Source: Elusimicrobiota bacterium | Lineage (GTDB): Bacteria > Elusimicrobiota > Elusimicrobia > UBA1565 > UBA9628 | Assembly: GCA_026388095.1 (NCBI GenBank) | Contig: JAPLKL010000007.1 | Location: 1 to 64,000, forward strand | Direction of reading: 5' to 3' | DNA: 64,000 bases | In this document: positions 8,319 through 17,707 of the stretch, in pieces | How the letters are laid out: every line of letters begins with the position of its first letter | How positions within the stretch are numbered: the first letter of the stretch is position 1 | The notes under the pieces: generated by a model | What the model saw: only the letters and a program-made list of their open reading frames with translations | Database searches by the model: none | What the model was told of the DNA's origin: nothing | Made by a program: the position numbers and the translations under genes

Positions 8319-9932
8319 TCATTCCTTCTTCAGCAAGCCCTGGAAAGTCGAGGAGATCAGGGATATCATCTCGTCCTTCTCCCGGATGGTCTGCAGGAGC
8401 TTCTCCCGCTCCGGGCCCCAGCCGCCGAAGCGGCCGACCACCGCGTCCTTCTCCTGCAGGGTCTTGGTCATGTGCTCGGTCAAAGTCGCGACCTGCGCGC
8501 GCAGTTCGGTGACCGCGGCGGCGAGCTCGCCGCCTTTGGCGAGCTCGGCTTCCAGGCGCTTCTGAAGCTCCTGGAGTCGGGCCATCCAATCGGACTCGGC
8601 CTGGGCGCGGCCGTCCACCTGCAGGCGGACCTTCTCCGCCTCGGCCACGAGCGAGCGGGCCAGGCTGTCCCGCTCGGCGGTCAGCGCGGCGGAGATCCGG
8701 TCGCGGTCCGCGGCCGCCCGGTCGGCGCGGCCGGCTTCCGCCTTGGACTGCAGCTCCAGCTCGGCCACGCGGCCCTGCAGCTCGCGGCCGCGGTCGCGTT
8801 CGGCGTCGAGCTTCGCGCTGAGTCCGAGCAGGCTCGCGCCCATGGTCTTCTCGGCTTCGCCGCGCTCGGACATGTACCGGGCCAGCAGGTCGCTGCGTTC
8901 CTGGAGAGCCTTGAGCAGTTCGGCTTTCTCGCGCTCCAGCTCCGCGACCAGCTCGTCCTTGGCCTTGGGCGGGGTGTTGAGCAGGGCGAAGATGCGGCCG
9001 ACCTCTTCCTTGAGCCGGGCCGCCGCGGCCTCGGACTTGGTCTCGCCCGCCGCCACGGCGTCGAGCCTCCGGCAGACCTCGGCGATGTTCCCGGCCAAGG
9101 TCTCCTCGCGGGCGATGCGCTCCTGGAGGAATTCCTGGCGGACCGCGTGGTTGGCCTCCTCCCACTGCCTCTGGAGGGCGGCGCGCTCGCGGCCCAACTC
9201 GGAGAGCCTGGCGTCCTGCCGCTCCGCCTCCTGGCCGTGACGTTGTTCCCAGGCGGAGAGCCGATCGGCCAGCTCCGCTGCGAACGCGGTCAGGCGGTCC
9301 TGGAGGTCGGTCAGGAGCCGCCGCTCGCGTTCGGGCAGCTCGCGCGCGAGCTGCCCCAAGGCCGCGCCCGCCTGGGGCACGCTGGAGACCTCCGAGCGCC
9401 AGGCCTCGACCTGGGCCTTGAGGTCGCGCAGGCCGTCCGCCGCGGCCCCGACTTCGCGGCCCAGCGCCGCCTGGGCCACGGCGGCCTGATGGTCCTGGCC
9501 CTCGCGCGCCGCCACGGCATCCTTGAGCAGCGCCGCCCAGGTCTGGTGCATCTCGTCGAGCCGCTTCTCGAGCGCGTCGATGCGGCCGCGGGAATGGGAC
9601 TTCTCGGACTCGGTCTCCTTCTCGGCCTTCTCGCGGCGCAGCTGCTCGTGCAGGGATTTGAGGCTGGATTCGACCTCGGAGCGCATGGCGTCCTGCTGGC
9701 CCAGCAGGTTCTGCGCGGCCTGCGCGCGCTGGCGCTCGGCATTGAGCTCCCGCTCCATAGCCTCCAGGCGCCGCTGGAAGAAATCCATCATGGGAGTCAG
9801 CGGCACGTGCGGCACCGCCGGCTGGACCATCCCCGGCGGCGGCGGCACCGGCGGCACCGGCTGCGGGACCGGAGGCGCCGGGGGTGGGGCGGGCGGAGGC
9901 GCAGGCTCTCGGTCAGGTTCGGCTTCGCTCAT
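8319..9932 (-). CDS. Long coiled-coil protein with Pro-rich N-terminus
   Basis: A 537-residue protein. Residues 6-35 are Pro-rich (PPAPPPAPPVPQPVPPVPPP). Nearly all the rest, residues 48-520, is predicted alpha-helical coiled coil rich in E, R, A, L, Q with heptad spacing, for example RRLEAMERELNAERQRAQ. There is no signal peptide and no membrane segment. This suggests a cytoplasmic filament-like or scaffolding protein. It lies 19 bases downstream of the PorV-like gene stop and is preceded by GGGGAG, so it is likely the third gene of the kelch operon. No specific family is recognised. Confidence 0.75.
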   Translation of the reverse strand: MSEAEPDREPAPPPAPPPAPPVPQPVPPVPPPPGMVQPAVPHVPLTPMMDFFQRRLEAMERELNAERQRAQAAQNLLGQQDAMRSEVESSLKSLHEQLRREKAEKETESEKSHSRGRIDALEKRLDEMHQTWAALLKDAVAAREGQDHQAAVAQAALGREVGAAADGLRDLKAQVEAWRSEVSSVPQAGAALGQLARELPERERRLLTDLQDRLTAFAAELADRLSAWEQRHGQEAERQDARLSELGRERAALQRQWEEANHAVRQEFLQERIAREETLAGNIAEVCRRLDAVAAGETKSEAAAARLKEEVGRIFALLNTPPKAKDELVAELEREKAELLKALQERSDLLARYMSERGEAEKTMGASLLGLSAKLDAERDRGRELQGRVAELELQSKAEAGRADRAAADRDRISAALTAERDSLARSLVAEAEKVRLQVDGRAQAESDWMARLQELQKRLEAELAKGGELAAAVTELRAQVATLTEHMTKTLQEKDAVVGRFGGWGPEREKLLQTIREKDEMISLISSTFQGLLKKE

Positions 9933-9951
9933 GACAGGGCTCCCCAGGGCC

Positions 9952-10998
9952 TCACCGTTCGCGGTACCGGTGGGATAGTTTGGCCGGCAGATTGAAGCTG
10001 ACCGAGAAGCGGTGCGTCGAGGAGCCCAAAACTCCCATGGGCACGAAGGCGTAGTCGAAGGTGAAATCGGCGACGGTCAAGCCCAGGCCCATGCTGATGC
10101 CGGACATGACGTCGAGGTCGTTGATGTTCAGGCTGTTGAAGCCGCCGCGCATCATCGCCTTGACCGTCTTGTCCACCTCCCAGACGTACTCGCAGCCTGC
10201 GGCGGCGGCCGGAGAGTTGTTGACGGGAACGATCCCCTCCAGGGACAAGGTGAAGCCGCGCGCGGGGCGGATGGCTCCTCCGAACCTGACCCGCGTGGGC
10301 AAGGTGTCCCGGGTCCGGTCGAATTTCTGTCCCACGCCGACGTTCTGCACCACGGTGGCCAGGTCATAGGGCAGGACGTTGTTGTAGAAATGGGCCTGGA
10401 AGCCGAGGTCTCCGCCGAAGCCGTCGGCGCTCTCGACCATTTCAGAATGGATCCACCGCCCGGTCACGCCCATGTCGAGGTCCAACTCGCTGTCCGAAAG
10501 GTCGTAGACCGACTGGCCCCAGCCCAGCTCGAAGACGTAGTTGCGGGGATGGAAGGAGCCGCTGCCGACCGGGCTGGCGCTGTTGTCGGTCCGGGCGATG
10601 GATCCGAGGTCCTGGTAGCGGAAGCCCCCGGCCACCACGGAACTGTCGTTGATGCGCTGGGCGTAGGACGCCGACTGGTAGCTGATGTCCTGGACGTACA
10701 GGGAGTACATGGTGGCCGCGGAGAGCCGCGGGATCTTGGCCAGGCCGGCGGGGTTCCAGTAGAGCGAATAGGCGTCGTCGGTCACGGGGGTGTAGGCGCC
10801 GCCCATGGCGATGCCGCGCGCGCCGATGTCGAAGAGCAGGAACTCGGAGCCGGCGGTCCCGATGGCCGAGGAGGAGAAATCGGTGGCGGCGCGGACCGGC
10901 GCGGCCCAGAGCCCCCAGGCCGCCGCGGCCGCCAGCAAGGCGGGCGCCAAGCCTCGCCTGTTGCCGGGCCGTCGCCGTCCAGCGCTCGCGGCGTTCAT
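9952..10998 (-). CDS. PorV/UPF0164-like outer-membrane beta-barrel protein
   Basis: A 348-residue protein. It begins with ATG 10996-10998, which overlaps the kelch gene stop by four bases (ATGA), so translation is coupled. A signal peptide is visible (LAPALLAAAAAWGLWAAPVRA). The mature N-terminus has the PorV/PorQ pattern: FLLFDIGARGIAMGGAY, then DDAYSLYWNPAGLA. The remainder alternates short beta strands and ends with FDYAFVPMGVLGSSTHRFSV, like other family members. In Bacteroidota, PorV is the outer-membrane shuttle protein of type IX secretion that binds C-terminal sorting domains. Here the upstream gene product carries a FlgD-like C-terminal domain, suggesting a similar partnership. Function is inferred. 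Confidence 0.85.
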   Translation of the reverse strand: MNAASAGRRRPGNRRGLAPALLAAAAAWGLWAAPVRAATDFSSSAIGTAGSEFLLFDIGARGIAMGGAYTPVTDDAYSLYWNPAGLAKIPRLSAATMYSLYVQDISYQSASYAQRINDSSVVAGGFRYQDLGSIARTDNSASPVGSGSFHPRNYVFELGWGQSVYDLSDSELDLDMGVTGRWIHSEMVESADGFGGDLGFQAHFYNNVLPYDLATVVQNVGVGQKFDRTRDTLPTRVRFGGAIRPARGFTLSLEGIVPVNNSPAAAAGCEYVWEVDKTVKAMMRGGFNSLNINDLDVMSGISMGLGLTVADFTFDYAFVPMGVLGSSTHRFSVSFNLPAKLSHRYRER

Positions 10999-13900
10999 CT
11001 GATCACAGCCAGCTTGCGTACCGCCTTGATCCCGTTGCCCTCGGCGACCACCAGGTAGACGCCGCTGGCCACGGCGCGGCCGCCGCGGTTGGCTCCCTTC
11101 CAGGTGAAGATGCCGTTGCCGTCGGCGCTGCTGTCGAGGACCATCTCGCCGCGCAGGGTGAATATCCGCACCCGGGATGCGGCGGGGAGTCCGTCGATGG
11201 TCAGCCAGGCCTCGCGGGAGGTGTAGTAGGGGTTCGGGTAGATGCGCATGAACTCGGGAGTCGTGGCGGCCGGCCAGGTCCCGACCTGGAAGATGGAGAG
11301 ATGGTTGAGCGTCGCGGTGATCGTGGAGGCCGAGACGAAGCTGGGCAAGGGCACGCACTTGCAACTGGCGGGGTCGAAGCGCAGAAGGACGGCCTGCTTT
11401 TTGTCTATGGCGATATGGTCGGCGGTATTTTCGGGCTCCGTGTCGTTGTAAGTCACGGTGAAATACAGCGGCAGCTTGGGCTGCAGCGGCGGGTCGGTGG
11501 TGATCTCGAAGGCCAGTCTGTTGTCGCCGCCGCAGAGGTTGCTCGTCACTTCTCCGATCATGGGAGAGCATATGCCCTGAAGCTTGGGATACTTGGTGGT
11601 CGGGGAGAAGGTCGAGATGGTCACGACGGTGTCGGAGGGGAAGGCCCCTCCCGGCGCGCTGAACGATACGACGTGCTGCGTTTGGGGCGGGTTGGCCTTG
11701 GGATCGAAGAGGCCCACCGTGCCGCCGCTGACGGAGCCGCCCGTGCTGACGGTGACATTGACGGACAACGAACCCGAGACGACGCCGGGGATGTAGGTGT
11801 AAAAGTGAGGAAGCGACGCAGCCGTGGTCGGGTAGTCCTGCTGGACGTTGGCCCGGGGGCCCGCCCCCGGAGGGTCAGTAGGCAGGGGGCCCTCCCAATG
11901 CGGGAGATTCTGGACGTCGATCGTGAAATAATAGGTGACCCAGGTCTTGAGGTTGGTAACCAGCCCGGTGTTCGTGGGGAACCACAGTCCGTTGCTCTTC
12001 TCGGTCGCGGGGGACGGGAAGCCGAGGCCCGGGGGCACGATGCCGCAGTCCGGCCCGCTCGATGGGACGGTCCGGAATACGGGCTGGAGATTGCCGCTGG
12101 TATCAAAACCGGTGCAGGTGGTCTGCAGGATCTGGAAGCTGCTTTGGGGATAGCCGATCCGCGTCAAGGGGGGGTTCCAGGCGATCTGGTCCATCCACCA
12201 CAAAGTCGTGCTCGTCGGCCCCGTCGGCGGGATGGTATAGAATACGGTGGGAGCCAAAGGCAAAGTGGAGGTGAATCGGTCGGCGCCGTCGGGTCTGGCG
12301 CCGACGGCGTCATAGGACGAGATCAGGTCGGTCCATTCGTCCGTGTAGCTGAAGTCGGTGTTGACCGCTTTGTCCCAGGTCAGACCGAGGCTGTTGAGGG
12401 AGCGCGCCCGGACATAGACCGGCGCGGCCTGATTGATTTCTCCGAGGATGGTGGTCGTGGAGATGTGGTTCGGGTTCGTGTCGTTGTAGAAGACGCTCAC
12501 GGTCTTGTACGTGATGCCCGGCTGCCATTCTCCCGTCGTGCGGCTCCAGGGGCCCGAGGCGTATTGTATTTCGTAGGTGACCGGGTTGAGCTTCCCCTCC
12601 GGGCCGGTCCCGCCCGGGCGCGTGCCCCAGGCCGTTATGATGCTGCCGGTCGTGATGGCGTGGAGGTCATCCCCAACCCGGGGACAGCTCAGTTCGAGGA
12701 AGATGGGCGAGTTCGCCAGGGTGTAGGCCGTGGCCGCCTCCGACAGCGGGCCCTGGGAGCCCCCGGGGATCCAGCCTGGGGGCACCGCCTGGACCTGGAT
12801 CACGCTGCGGGTGTTCTGCGACAAGCCGGTCTGGCTGTAGTGGTTGTCCGACACAGTGGCCAGGAGGTATTTGGGGTCGGTGGCGGGGATGGTCGCATTC
12901 ACGACATTGTAATTCACGCCTCCCGACGCCGCGGTCCAGGACCACTTTATGGTGTCCGTGGAGTAGGCCGATCCGGACAAGCCGGAAAGGCTGGTCATGG
13001 TCTGCGTGGAGACGTATCTGTTGACGCCGACCAACGCAGGGAAGATGGGCCGTTCCAGGCCCCAGTCCGAGCATTCGCCGTAGGGATTGCCGTTGAGGTT
13101 GCAGGCCCGCACGCGGAAGTAGAACGGGGTGTTGGGACTGAGGCCCAGAGGCGAGTCCGGGGCGAAGTTGCCCTCGGTCAGGCTGAAGGTGTCGACTATG
13201 AACTTGAAGAGGGAGTCCCGGGCTTCGTAGACTTCGTAGAGCGTGCCCTTGCCGTTGTAGGGAACGCCCATGGAGTTCGCGGTGCTCCATTTTATGAAGA
13301 ATGTGTTGGCTGAAGTGGTGGCGATGTACACGTCCACGGGCTCGTTGGGCAGGGTGTAGGCGGCGGCCGTGGAAACGGCCGCGCCGTTGTAGTCCCCGGA
13401 GATGTTGTAGGGCATGACCTTTATCCCTTGTATCGAGCTGGACGACAGTGTGTAGATGGGGAAACTGAAGGAGTTGCAGGGCGTAGCCGGGGCAGGGCAG
13501 CCGCCGACGCCGCCTTTGTCGGGCTGGGTCGAGATGAAGACTCCGGTCGTGGCGACATAGACGTTGTAGCCGTCGAAGTCGGTGCCCGGGACCAGGCCGG
13601 CCGGAGTGTTCCAGGTGAAAGTCATGGAAGTCGTGCCCACGCTGCTGAGGCTGGGGGACGGGGTATATGCGCTGAGGTTGTCCACCGGCGTGCGGGGCCG
13701 GTGGGGCCCGACTTGGAGCATGTAGCTTTCGGAAAGCTGGTCGTTGGCCCCGGCCCGCAGGTGATACCAGCCGTAGGGCATGAGCATGCCGCCGTTGGCA
13801 TCGGCCAGATTCCCGGGCACCTGCACCGTGATGGATGAGTCGGTCAGGCTCCAGGTGTTGTTTGCGGCGTTGACGGCGATGCGCGTGCTCAGGTCCACGA

Positions 13901-16900
13901 TGAACCCGGAGTTGCTCTGGGAGGCTCCGCCTCCGGAGCCGTCCACGGCTTGCAGGACGAGGCGAGGATGACGGTGGTCGGAGTCGGCGGCGTTCGAGCC
14001 TCCGCCCGAGGCTTCGGTCATCCCGTGGAAGCGCGTACCGGTCGTGGTGAAGAGGTCGCCCACGCTGGGCAGGGCGCGGGGACGGGAATCGATGACCGGC
14101 GCGTCGGTGCCGTCGATATGGCTGCGGCGGGTGCTGGGAGGATAGTCTACGCTGTACTGATCGAGCCCGGAGGAGTAGAGGCCGTGGCTTTCCGCGGTGT
14201 TCAGATAGGAGCTGAGGTTGGAGCCGCCGATCGCGAAGAGCGTCCCGTCTACAGCCATGGTCATGGTGTGGTAGGCTCGTTCGGTGGACAAGCCGCCCCA
14301 TATGACCCAATTATTGGTTGCCGGGTCATACTGCTCCACCGAGTCGATGGGCTGGCCGCCGTTGGCAGCGGCCCGGGCGCCGCCGGCCACTAGGACGGTG
14401 CCGTTGGCCAGGAGCGTCGCGGTGTGGCTCTGCCGTTTGCCCAGGTTGGTCGCAGTGTCGACGAGGGGTGCCCCCGCGGCCCAGGAGTTCTTGGCCGGGT
14501 CGTAGAGCCAGACGTTGCCGATCTCCCAGTTCCCGTCGTTGCCTCCGACGAGCATGACGCGGCCGTCCATCAGCAAGGTGGCGGTGTGGTAGCGCACGCG
14601 AGGTGTAGGGGCGCCGGGCAGGGGGGCGGGCGTGTTGTTGTAGGGGAACGGACAGGGAGAGCCGGCGGATCCCTCCCAACAGGAGTTGACGGAATTGAAG
14701 ATCTGGACCGTAGTCAGGAGCGATGACTCGTTCTGGCCGCCGACTACGAGGACGCGGCCGTCCTGCATGAGGGTCGCGGTGTGCAGCCAGCGGCCTTCCG
14801 GCATGTCGGGGACTCTGCGCCAGACCGCGGCCGTGGAATAGTACACCTCCGCCGTCTTCTGAACGACCCCGTTGGCATAGCCCCCCAGCGCCAGGACATT
14901 TCCGTCCGGCAGGGTCGTGGCTGTGTGGTTGCTGCGCGGTGAGATCATGTCGCCGGTGGGCAGCCAGATCCCCGTATCCGGATAGTAGATCTCCGCCCCT
15001 CGGATGGCCCCGGTCGAGAGCTTGTTGGTGGAAAGGCCGCCTGCCACCAGCACCCGGCCGTTGGGCAGCAAGGTCGCCGTGTGCAGGTCGCGCACCTCCT
15101 TCATGATGCCGGTCGGGGAGAAGGTCTTGGTCTTCGGGTCGAGGATCTCCGCGCTCTGGAGCACGTTGGGCCCGTTCGTCCCGCCAGCCACGAGGATCTT
15201 TCCGTTGGGCAAGGTCGTGGCTGTGTGATAGGCTCGCCTGGCGCTCATGGAGCCGCTGGCCGCCGAGAAGTTGTTGGCTGGGGCCCAGCTGAATTTGTTC
15301 CAGACCCTGGACGTGTAGTTGGGCACCGGTATCATGGGGCAGGTGACCGCCGGAGGGTTTTGCGTGCCCCAGAGGATCGGGTCGCAGGTCCAGCCCCCGA
15401 TCAAATGGGAGGCGCCTCGCGAAGTCAAAGTCAGGGTCTGCCCGAACCTTGGATTTATGAGGGCGTGGCCGCCAACGGGATAGAGCCAGTTGGCGGGTCC
15501 CTTGTTCGGCTGGTACTGCTCGAGGTCGCCGAAGATCATTTGATTGACGATCAGAACGGAACGGTCCGCCTTGAAGGTCGCAAGCTCCAGGTTGAGCTGA
15601 TCCGCGAAGTAGTCCGTGATTTTTGCGGACCCCAAGGCGTCATAACCCACATTCGACTGCAGCGTCATCGGGTTCCAGTCGATCGGTTGGTGGTCGGAAT
15701 CGGTGGTGAGTTTCACTGTCCCGGTGACGTTCCCGGGCCCTAGTGTCACGGTGGGGGTGAATGTGACCGTGAGATTCCCAAAGCTCCCCCCCACCGTGCC
15801 GGACAAGCCGGAGAGGTTGACTGGCGCCAGATCGATATCCACGGTCGAGTCACCATTCTGAAACGGGGGCCCTATTATTCTCCCGGAATCCAGGGTCATC
15901 TTGACATTGGAGAGGTTGGCCCCCTTGAATTCGTCGCCCAGGTTGTTGACCACGACATTGAGGACTAGGCTGCCCGAGGTGATGCCATGGGTATCGCCTT
16001 TTTGAAAACCACCTGAAGTGAAATTGGCGTAGTAGACCGAGCCAGACGTTATGTTGGCCTTTACCGACCAACGAGGCGGCTTCTCGAGGGTGACCGTCCC
16101 GGCCTGGTCGTCAGGCTTGAACGAGGGGTAGAGGACCTTGCCGCAGACTTCGCCTTTGCAGGTCACCTGGGCGTTGGCCAGGTTGACCCGGAGCCCGGCC
16201 TTGGTGTCGGGTGCGCCGGGATCGAAAGCAATCTTATTGCCGTCCGAGAATTCCACGCGGGGATTCTGGGGAGCGGGACTGTCGGGGTTCAGGGTGAAAT
16301 ACACCGACCCCTCGGCGATGACGCCGCCGACGTTATGGAGCGTCCCTTCATAATCGGTCAATGTGTGGGATTCCGCGGACGGAATGAGTACCGAGGATGG
16401 GCTGGTGACCTTATACGAGACGGCGTCGTAGGTCACGACGCTTCCGTCCTTCAGTACTGTCGAGAAAGCGGCATTGGCGCCGTCTGGGTACGAGTTGCTG
16501 ATGTTGCCCAGGCCGCCGAGGACCTCGACGGAGCCGTCGGCAATGAGCGTGGCCGAGTGCTGCTTGAGGCGGATGAACGCGCTGCCGGCCGGAGTGATGG
16601 ACTGGCCATAGACCATGTTGTCTCCGACCGGATCGTAAATCTCGGTCGATTGGAGGTAGCCGAAGGTGTTGGATACGTATGGTTCCTTGGAAATGGGTTT
16701 GTCATTGATGGGAGTGACTCCGTCGTAGTTCCCGAAGCCGCCGACGATGAGCACCTTCCCGTTGCCCATCAACGTCGCGGTGTGCTGGGCTCGGGCCTGA
16801 CTGAGCGGGTAGGCCGACTTGAAGACGCCGTTGTCGTATATCTCCGCGGTCGTGAGGCGGCTGTAGGCGCCGAGGGTCGGGTCGTAGCCCCCGGTGAAGA

Positions 16901-17591
16901 GCACCCGGCCCCCGTCGCCCCCATTGATCGCCTTGTCGCTCTCCTCGTCGGGCAGCTTGGTCGCCGTGTGCAGGCTGCGGCCCTGCTGCATGGGGTACGT
17001 GGTGGGGTCGAATCTCCCCGGCGAGGAACCGCAGGCCGAGGCCGAGGCGGACGGAGTGAAGAGATCGCAGGTGGCCAGGCTGGCGACGGCGGGGTTGAGG
17101 CTGTCTCGTCCGCCGCAGACCAGCACCTTGCCGTTCAACAGCAGGGTCGCGGTGTGGTCGAAGCGCGGCCTGACGGCGCCGGCGATCGTCGCGTAGTAGT
17201 GCCAGCAGTTCAGGACCGGGTTGTAGACCTCGGCGTTGGTCAAAGCCCCGCCATTGTAGCCGCCCACCACCAGGACCTCCCCGTTGGGCAGCAGCGTGGC
17301 CGTGTGCGAGGTCCGGGCCACCCCCATGTGGGCGGCCGAGACGGTCCAACTGCTGTCTAGGACCTGCTCGACCTGGTAGACGCCGTTGGCGGCGTCGTCG
17401 GTTATGGGGGCGCCGCTGGCGTCAGCCCCGCCGACGATGAGGATGTTCCGGTTGGTGAGCAGCGTGGCGGTGTGCCCGACGCGGGCGGAGATGCTGGAGA
17501 CGACGACCTGCGCGGCGGCGGGCCGGATGCACAGCGATCCGCACACCAAAGCGAGGAGCCCGGCAGTCAACCTGAGTCTATAGGGTGGCAT
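10995..17591 (-). CDS. Giant secreted double-kelch/fibronectin protein with FlgD-like C-terminal domain
   Basis: A 2198-residue protein with a signal peptide (residues 1-28, ending RPAAAQ). Two clusters of kelch blades are marked by a repeated HTATLLPNGKVLVVGG-like motif: seven copies at about residues 38-420 and seven at about 788-1140, so probably two seven-bladed propellers. Residues 440-780 are beta-rich linker. Residues 1260-1900 hold fibronectin type III-like modules (phrases such as NTPFYFRVRACNLNGNPYG). Residues 2110-2198 are an FlgD-like/T9SS-type-A-like Ig domain with YPNPYY, VRIFTLRGEMV, FTWKGANRGG and ASGVYLVV. It is probably a surface adhesin or glycan-binding protein, followed at once by its PorV-like partner. 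Confidence 0.85.
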   Translation of the reverse strand: MPPYRLRLTAGLLALVCGSLCIRPAAAQVVVSSISARVGHTATLLTNRNILIVGGADASGAPITDDAANGVYQVEQVLDSSWTVSAAHMGVARTSHTATLLPNGEVLVVGGYNGGALTNAEVYNPVLNCWHYYATIAGAVRPRFDHTATLLLNGKVLVCGGRDSLNPAVASLATCDLFTPSASASACGSSPGRFDPTTYPMQQGRSLHTATKLPDEESDKAINGGDGGRVLFTGGYDPTLGAYSRLTTAEIYDNGVFKSAYPLSQARAQHTATLMGNGKVLIVGGFGNYDGVTPINDKPISKEPYVSNTFGYLQSTEIYDPVGDNMVYGQSITPAGSAFIRLKQHSATLIADGSVEVLGGLGNISNSYPDGANAAFSTVLKDGSVVTYDAVSYKVTSPSSVLIPSAESHTLTDYEGTLHNVGGVIAEGSVYFTLNPDSPAPQNPRVEFSDGNKIAFDPGAPDTKAGLRVNLANAQVTCKGEVCGKVLYPSFKPDDQAGTVTLEKPPRWSVKANITSGSVYYANFTSGGFQKGDTHGITSGSLVLNVVVNNLGDEFKGANLSNVKMTLDSGRIIGPPFQNGDSTVDIDLAPVNLSGLSGTVGGSFGNLTVTFTPTVTLGPGNVTGTVKLTTDSDHQPIDWNPMTLQSNVGYDALGSAKITDYFADQLNLELATFKADRSVLIVNQMIFGDLEQYQPNKGPANWLYPVGGHALINPRFGQTLTLTSRGASHLIGGWTCDPILWGTQNPPAVTCPMIPVPNYTSRVWNKFSWAPANNFSAASGSMSARRAYHTATTLPNGKILVAGGTNGPNVLQSAEILDPKTKTFSPTGIMKEVRDLHTATLLPNGRVLVAGGLSTNKLSTGAIRGAEIYYPDTGIWLPTGDMISPRSNHTATTLPDGNVLALGGYANGVVQKTAEVYYSTAAVWRRVPDMPEGRWLHTATLMQDGRVLVVGGQNESSLLTTVQIFNSVNSCWEGSAGSPCPFPYNNTPAPLPGAPTPRVRYHTATLLMDGRVMLVGGNDGNWEIGNVWLYDPAKNSWAAGAPLVDTATNLGKRQSHTATLLANGTVLVAGGARAAANGGQPIDSVEQYDPATNNWVIWGGLSTERAYHTMTMAVDGTLFAIGGSNLSSYLNTAESHGLYSSGLDQYSVDYPPSTRRSHIDGTDAPVIDSRPRALPSVGDLFTTTGTRFHGMTEASGGGSNAADSDHRHPRLVLQAVDGSGGGASQSNSGFIVDLSTRIAVNAANNTWSLTDSSITVQVPGNLADANGGMLMPYGWYHLRAGANDQLSESYMLQVGPHRPRTPVDNLSAYTPSPSLSSVGTTSMTFTWNTPAGLVPGTDFDGYNVYVATTGVFISTQPDKGGVGGCPAPATPCNSFSFPIYTLSSSSIQGIKVMPYNISGDYNGAAVSTAAAYTLPNEPVDVYIATTSANTFFIKWSTANSMGVPYNGKGTLYEVYEARDSLFKFIVDTFSLTEGNFAPDSPLGLSPNTPFYFRVRACNLNGNPYGECSDWGLERPIFPALVGVNRYVSTQTMTSLSGLSGSAYSTDTIKWSWTAASGGVNYNVVNATIPATDPKYLLATVSDNHYSQTGLSQNTRSVIQVQAVPPGWIPGGSQGPLSEAATAYTLANSPIFLELSCPRVGDDLHAITTGSIITAWGTRPGGTGPEGKLNPVTYEIQYASGPWSRTTGEWQPGITYKTVSVFYNDTNPNHISTTTILGEINQAAPVYVRARSLNSLGLTWDKAVNTDFSYTDEWTDLISSYDAVGARPDGADRFTSTLPLAPTVFYTIPPTGPTSTTLWWMDQIAWNPPLTRIGYPQSSFQILQTTCTGFDTSGNLQPVFRTVPSSGPDCGIVPPGLGFPSPATEKSNGLWFPTNTGLVTNLKTWVTYYFTIDVQNLPHWEGPLPTDPPGAGPRANVQQDYPTTAASLPHFYTYIPGVVSGSLSVNVTVSTGGSVSGGTVGLFDPKANPPQTQHVVSFSAPGGAFPSDTVVTISTFSPTTKYPKLQGICSPMIGEVTSNLCGGDNRLAFEITTDPPLQPKLPLYFTVTYNDTEPENTADHIAIDKKQAVLLRFDPASCKCVPLPSFVSASTITATLNHLSIFQVGTWPAATTPEFMRIYPNPYYTSREAWLTIDGLPAASRVRIFTLRGEMVLDSSADGNGIFTWKGANRGGRAVASGVYLVVAEGNGIKAVRKLAVIR

Positions 17592-17707
17592 AGGCGACGG
17601 GCATTTCCCGCCCGGTCGTGAGCTTAGGTTAACACCGCCTTGTTACAAAAACAATAACGTTCGGTAAATGCGGCGGGCTCGCGGGCGGCCGTCAGTGCCG
17701 GCGTGCG

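Noticed and set aside
10995-17591. Recurrent DNA segments in the kelch gene, considered as a CRISPR or tandem-repeat array
   Set aside because: The repeats fall in frame, are imperfect, have no spacers of constant length and encode kelch blades.
17592-17707. A riboswitch or small RNA in the gap after the CBM48-like gene
   Set aside because: There is a short GGGCGGGAAATGCCC-type hairpin near the kelch start, but no recognisable aptamer core.
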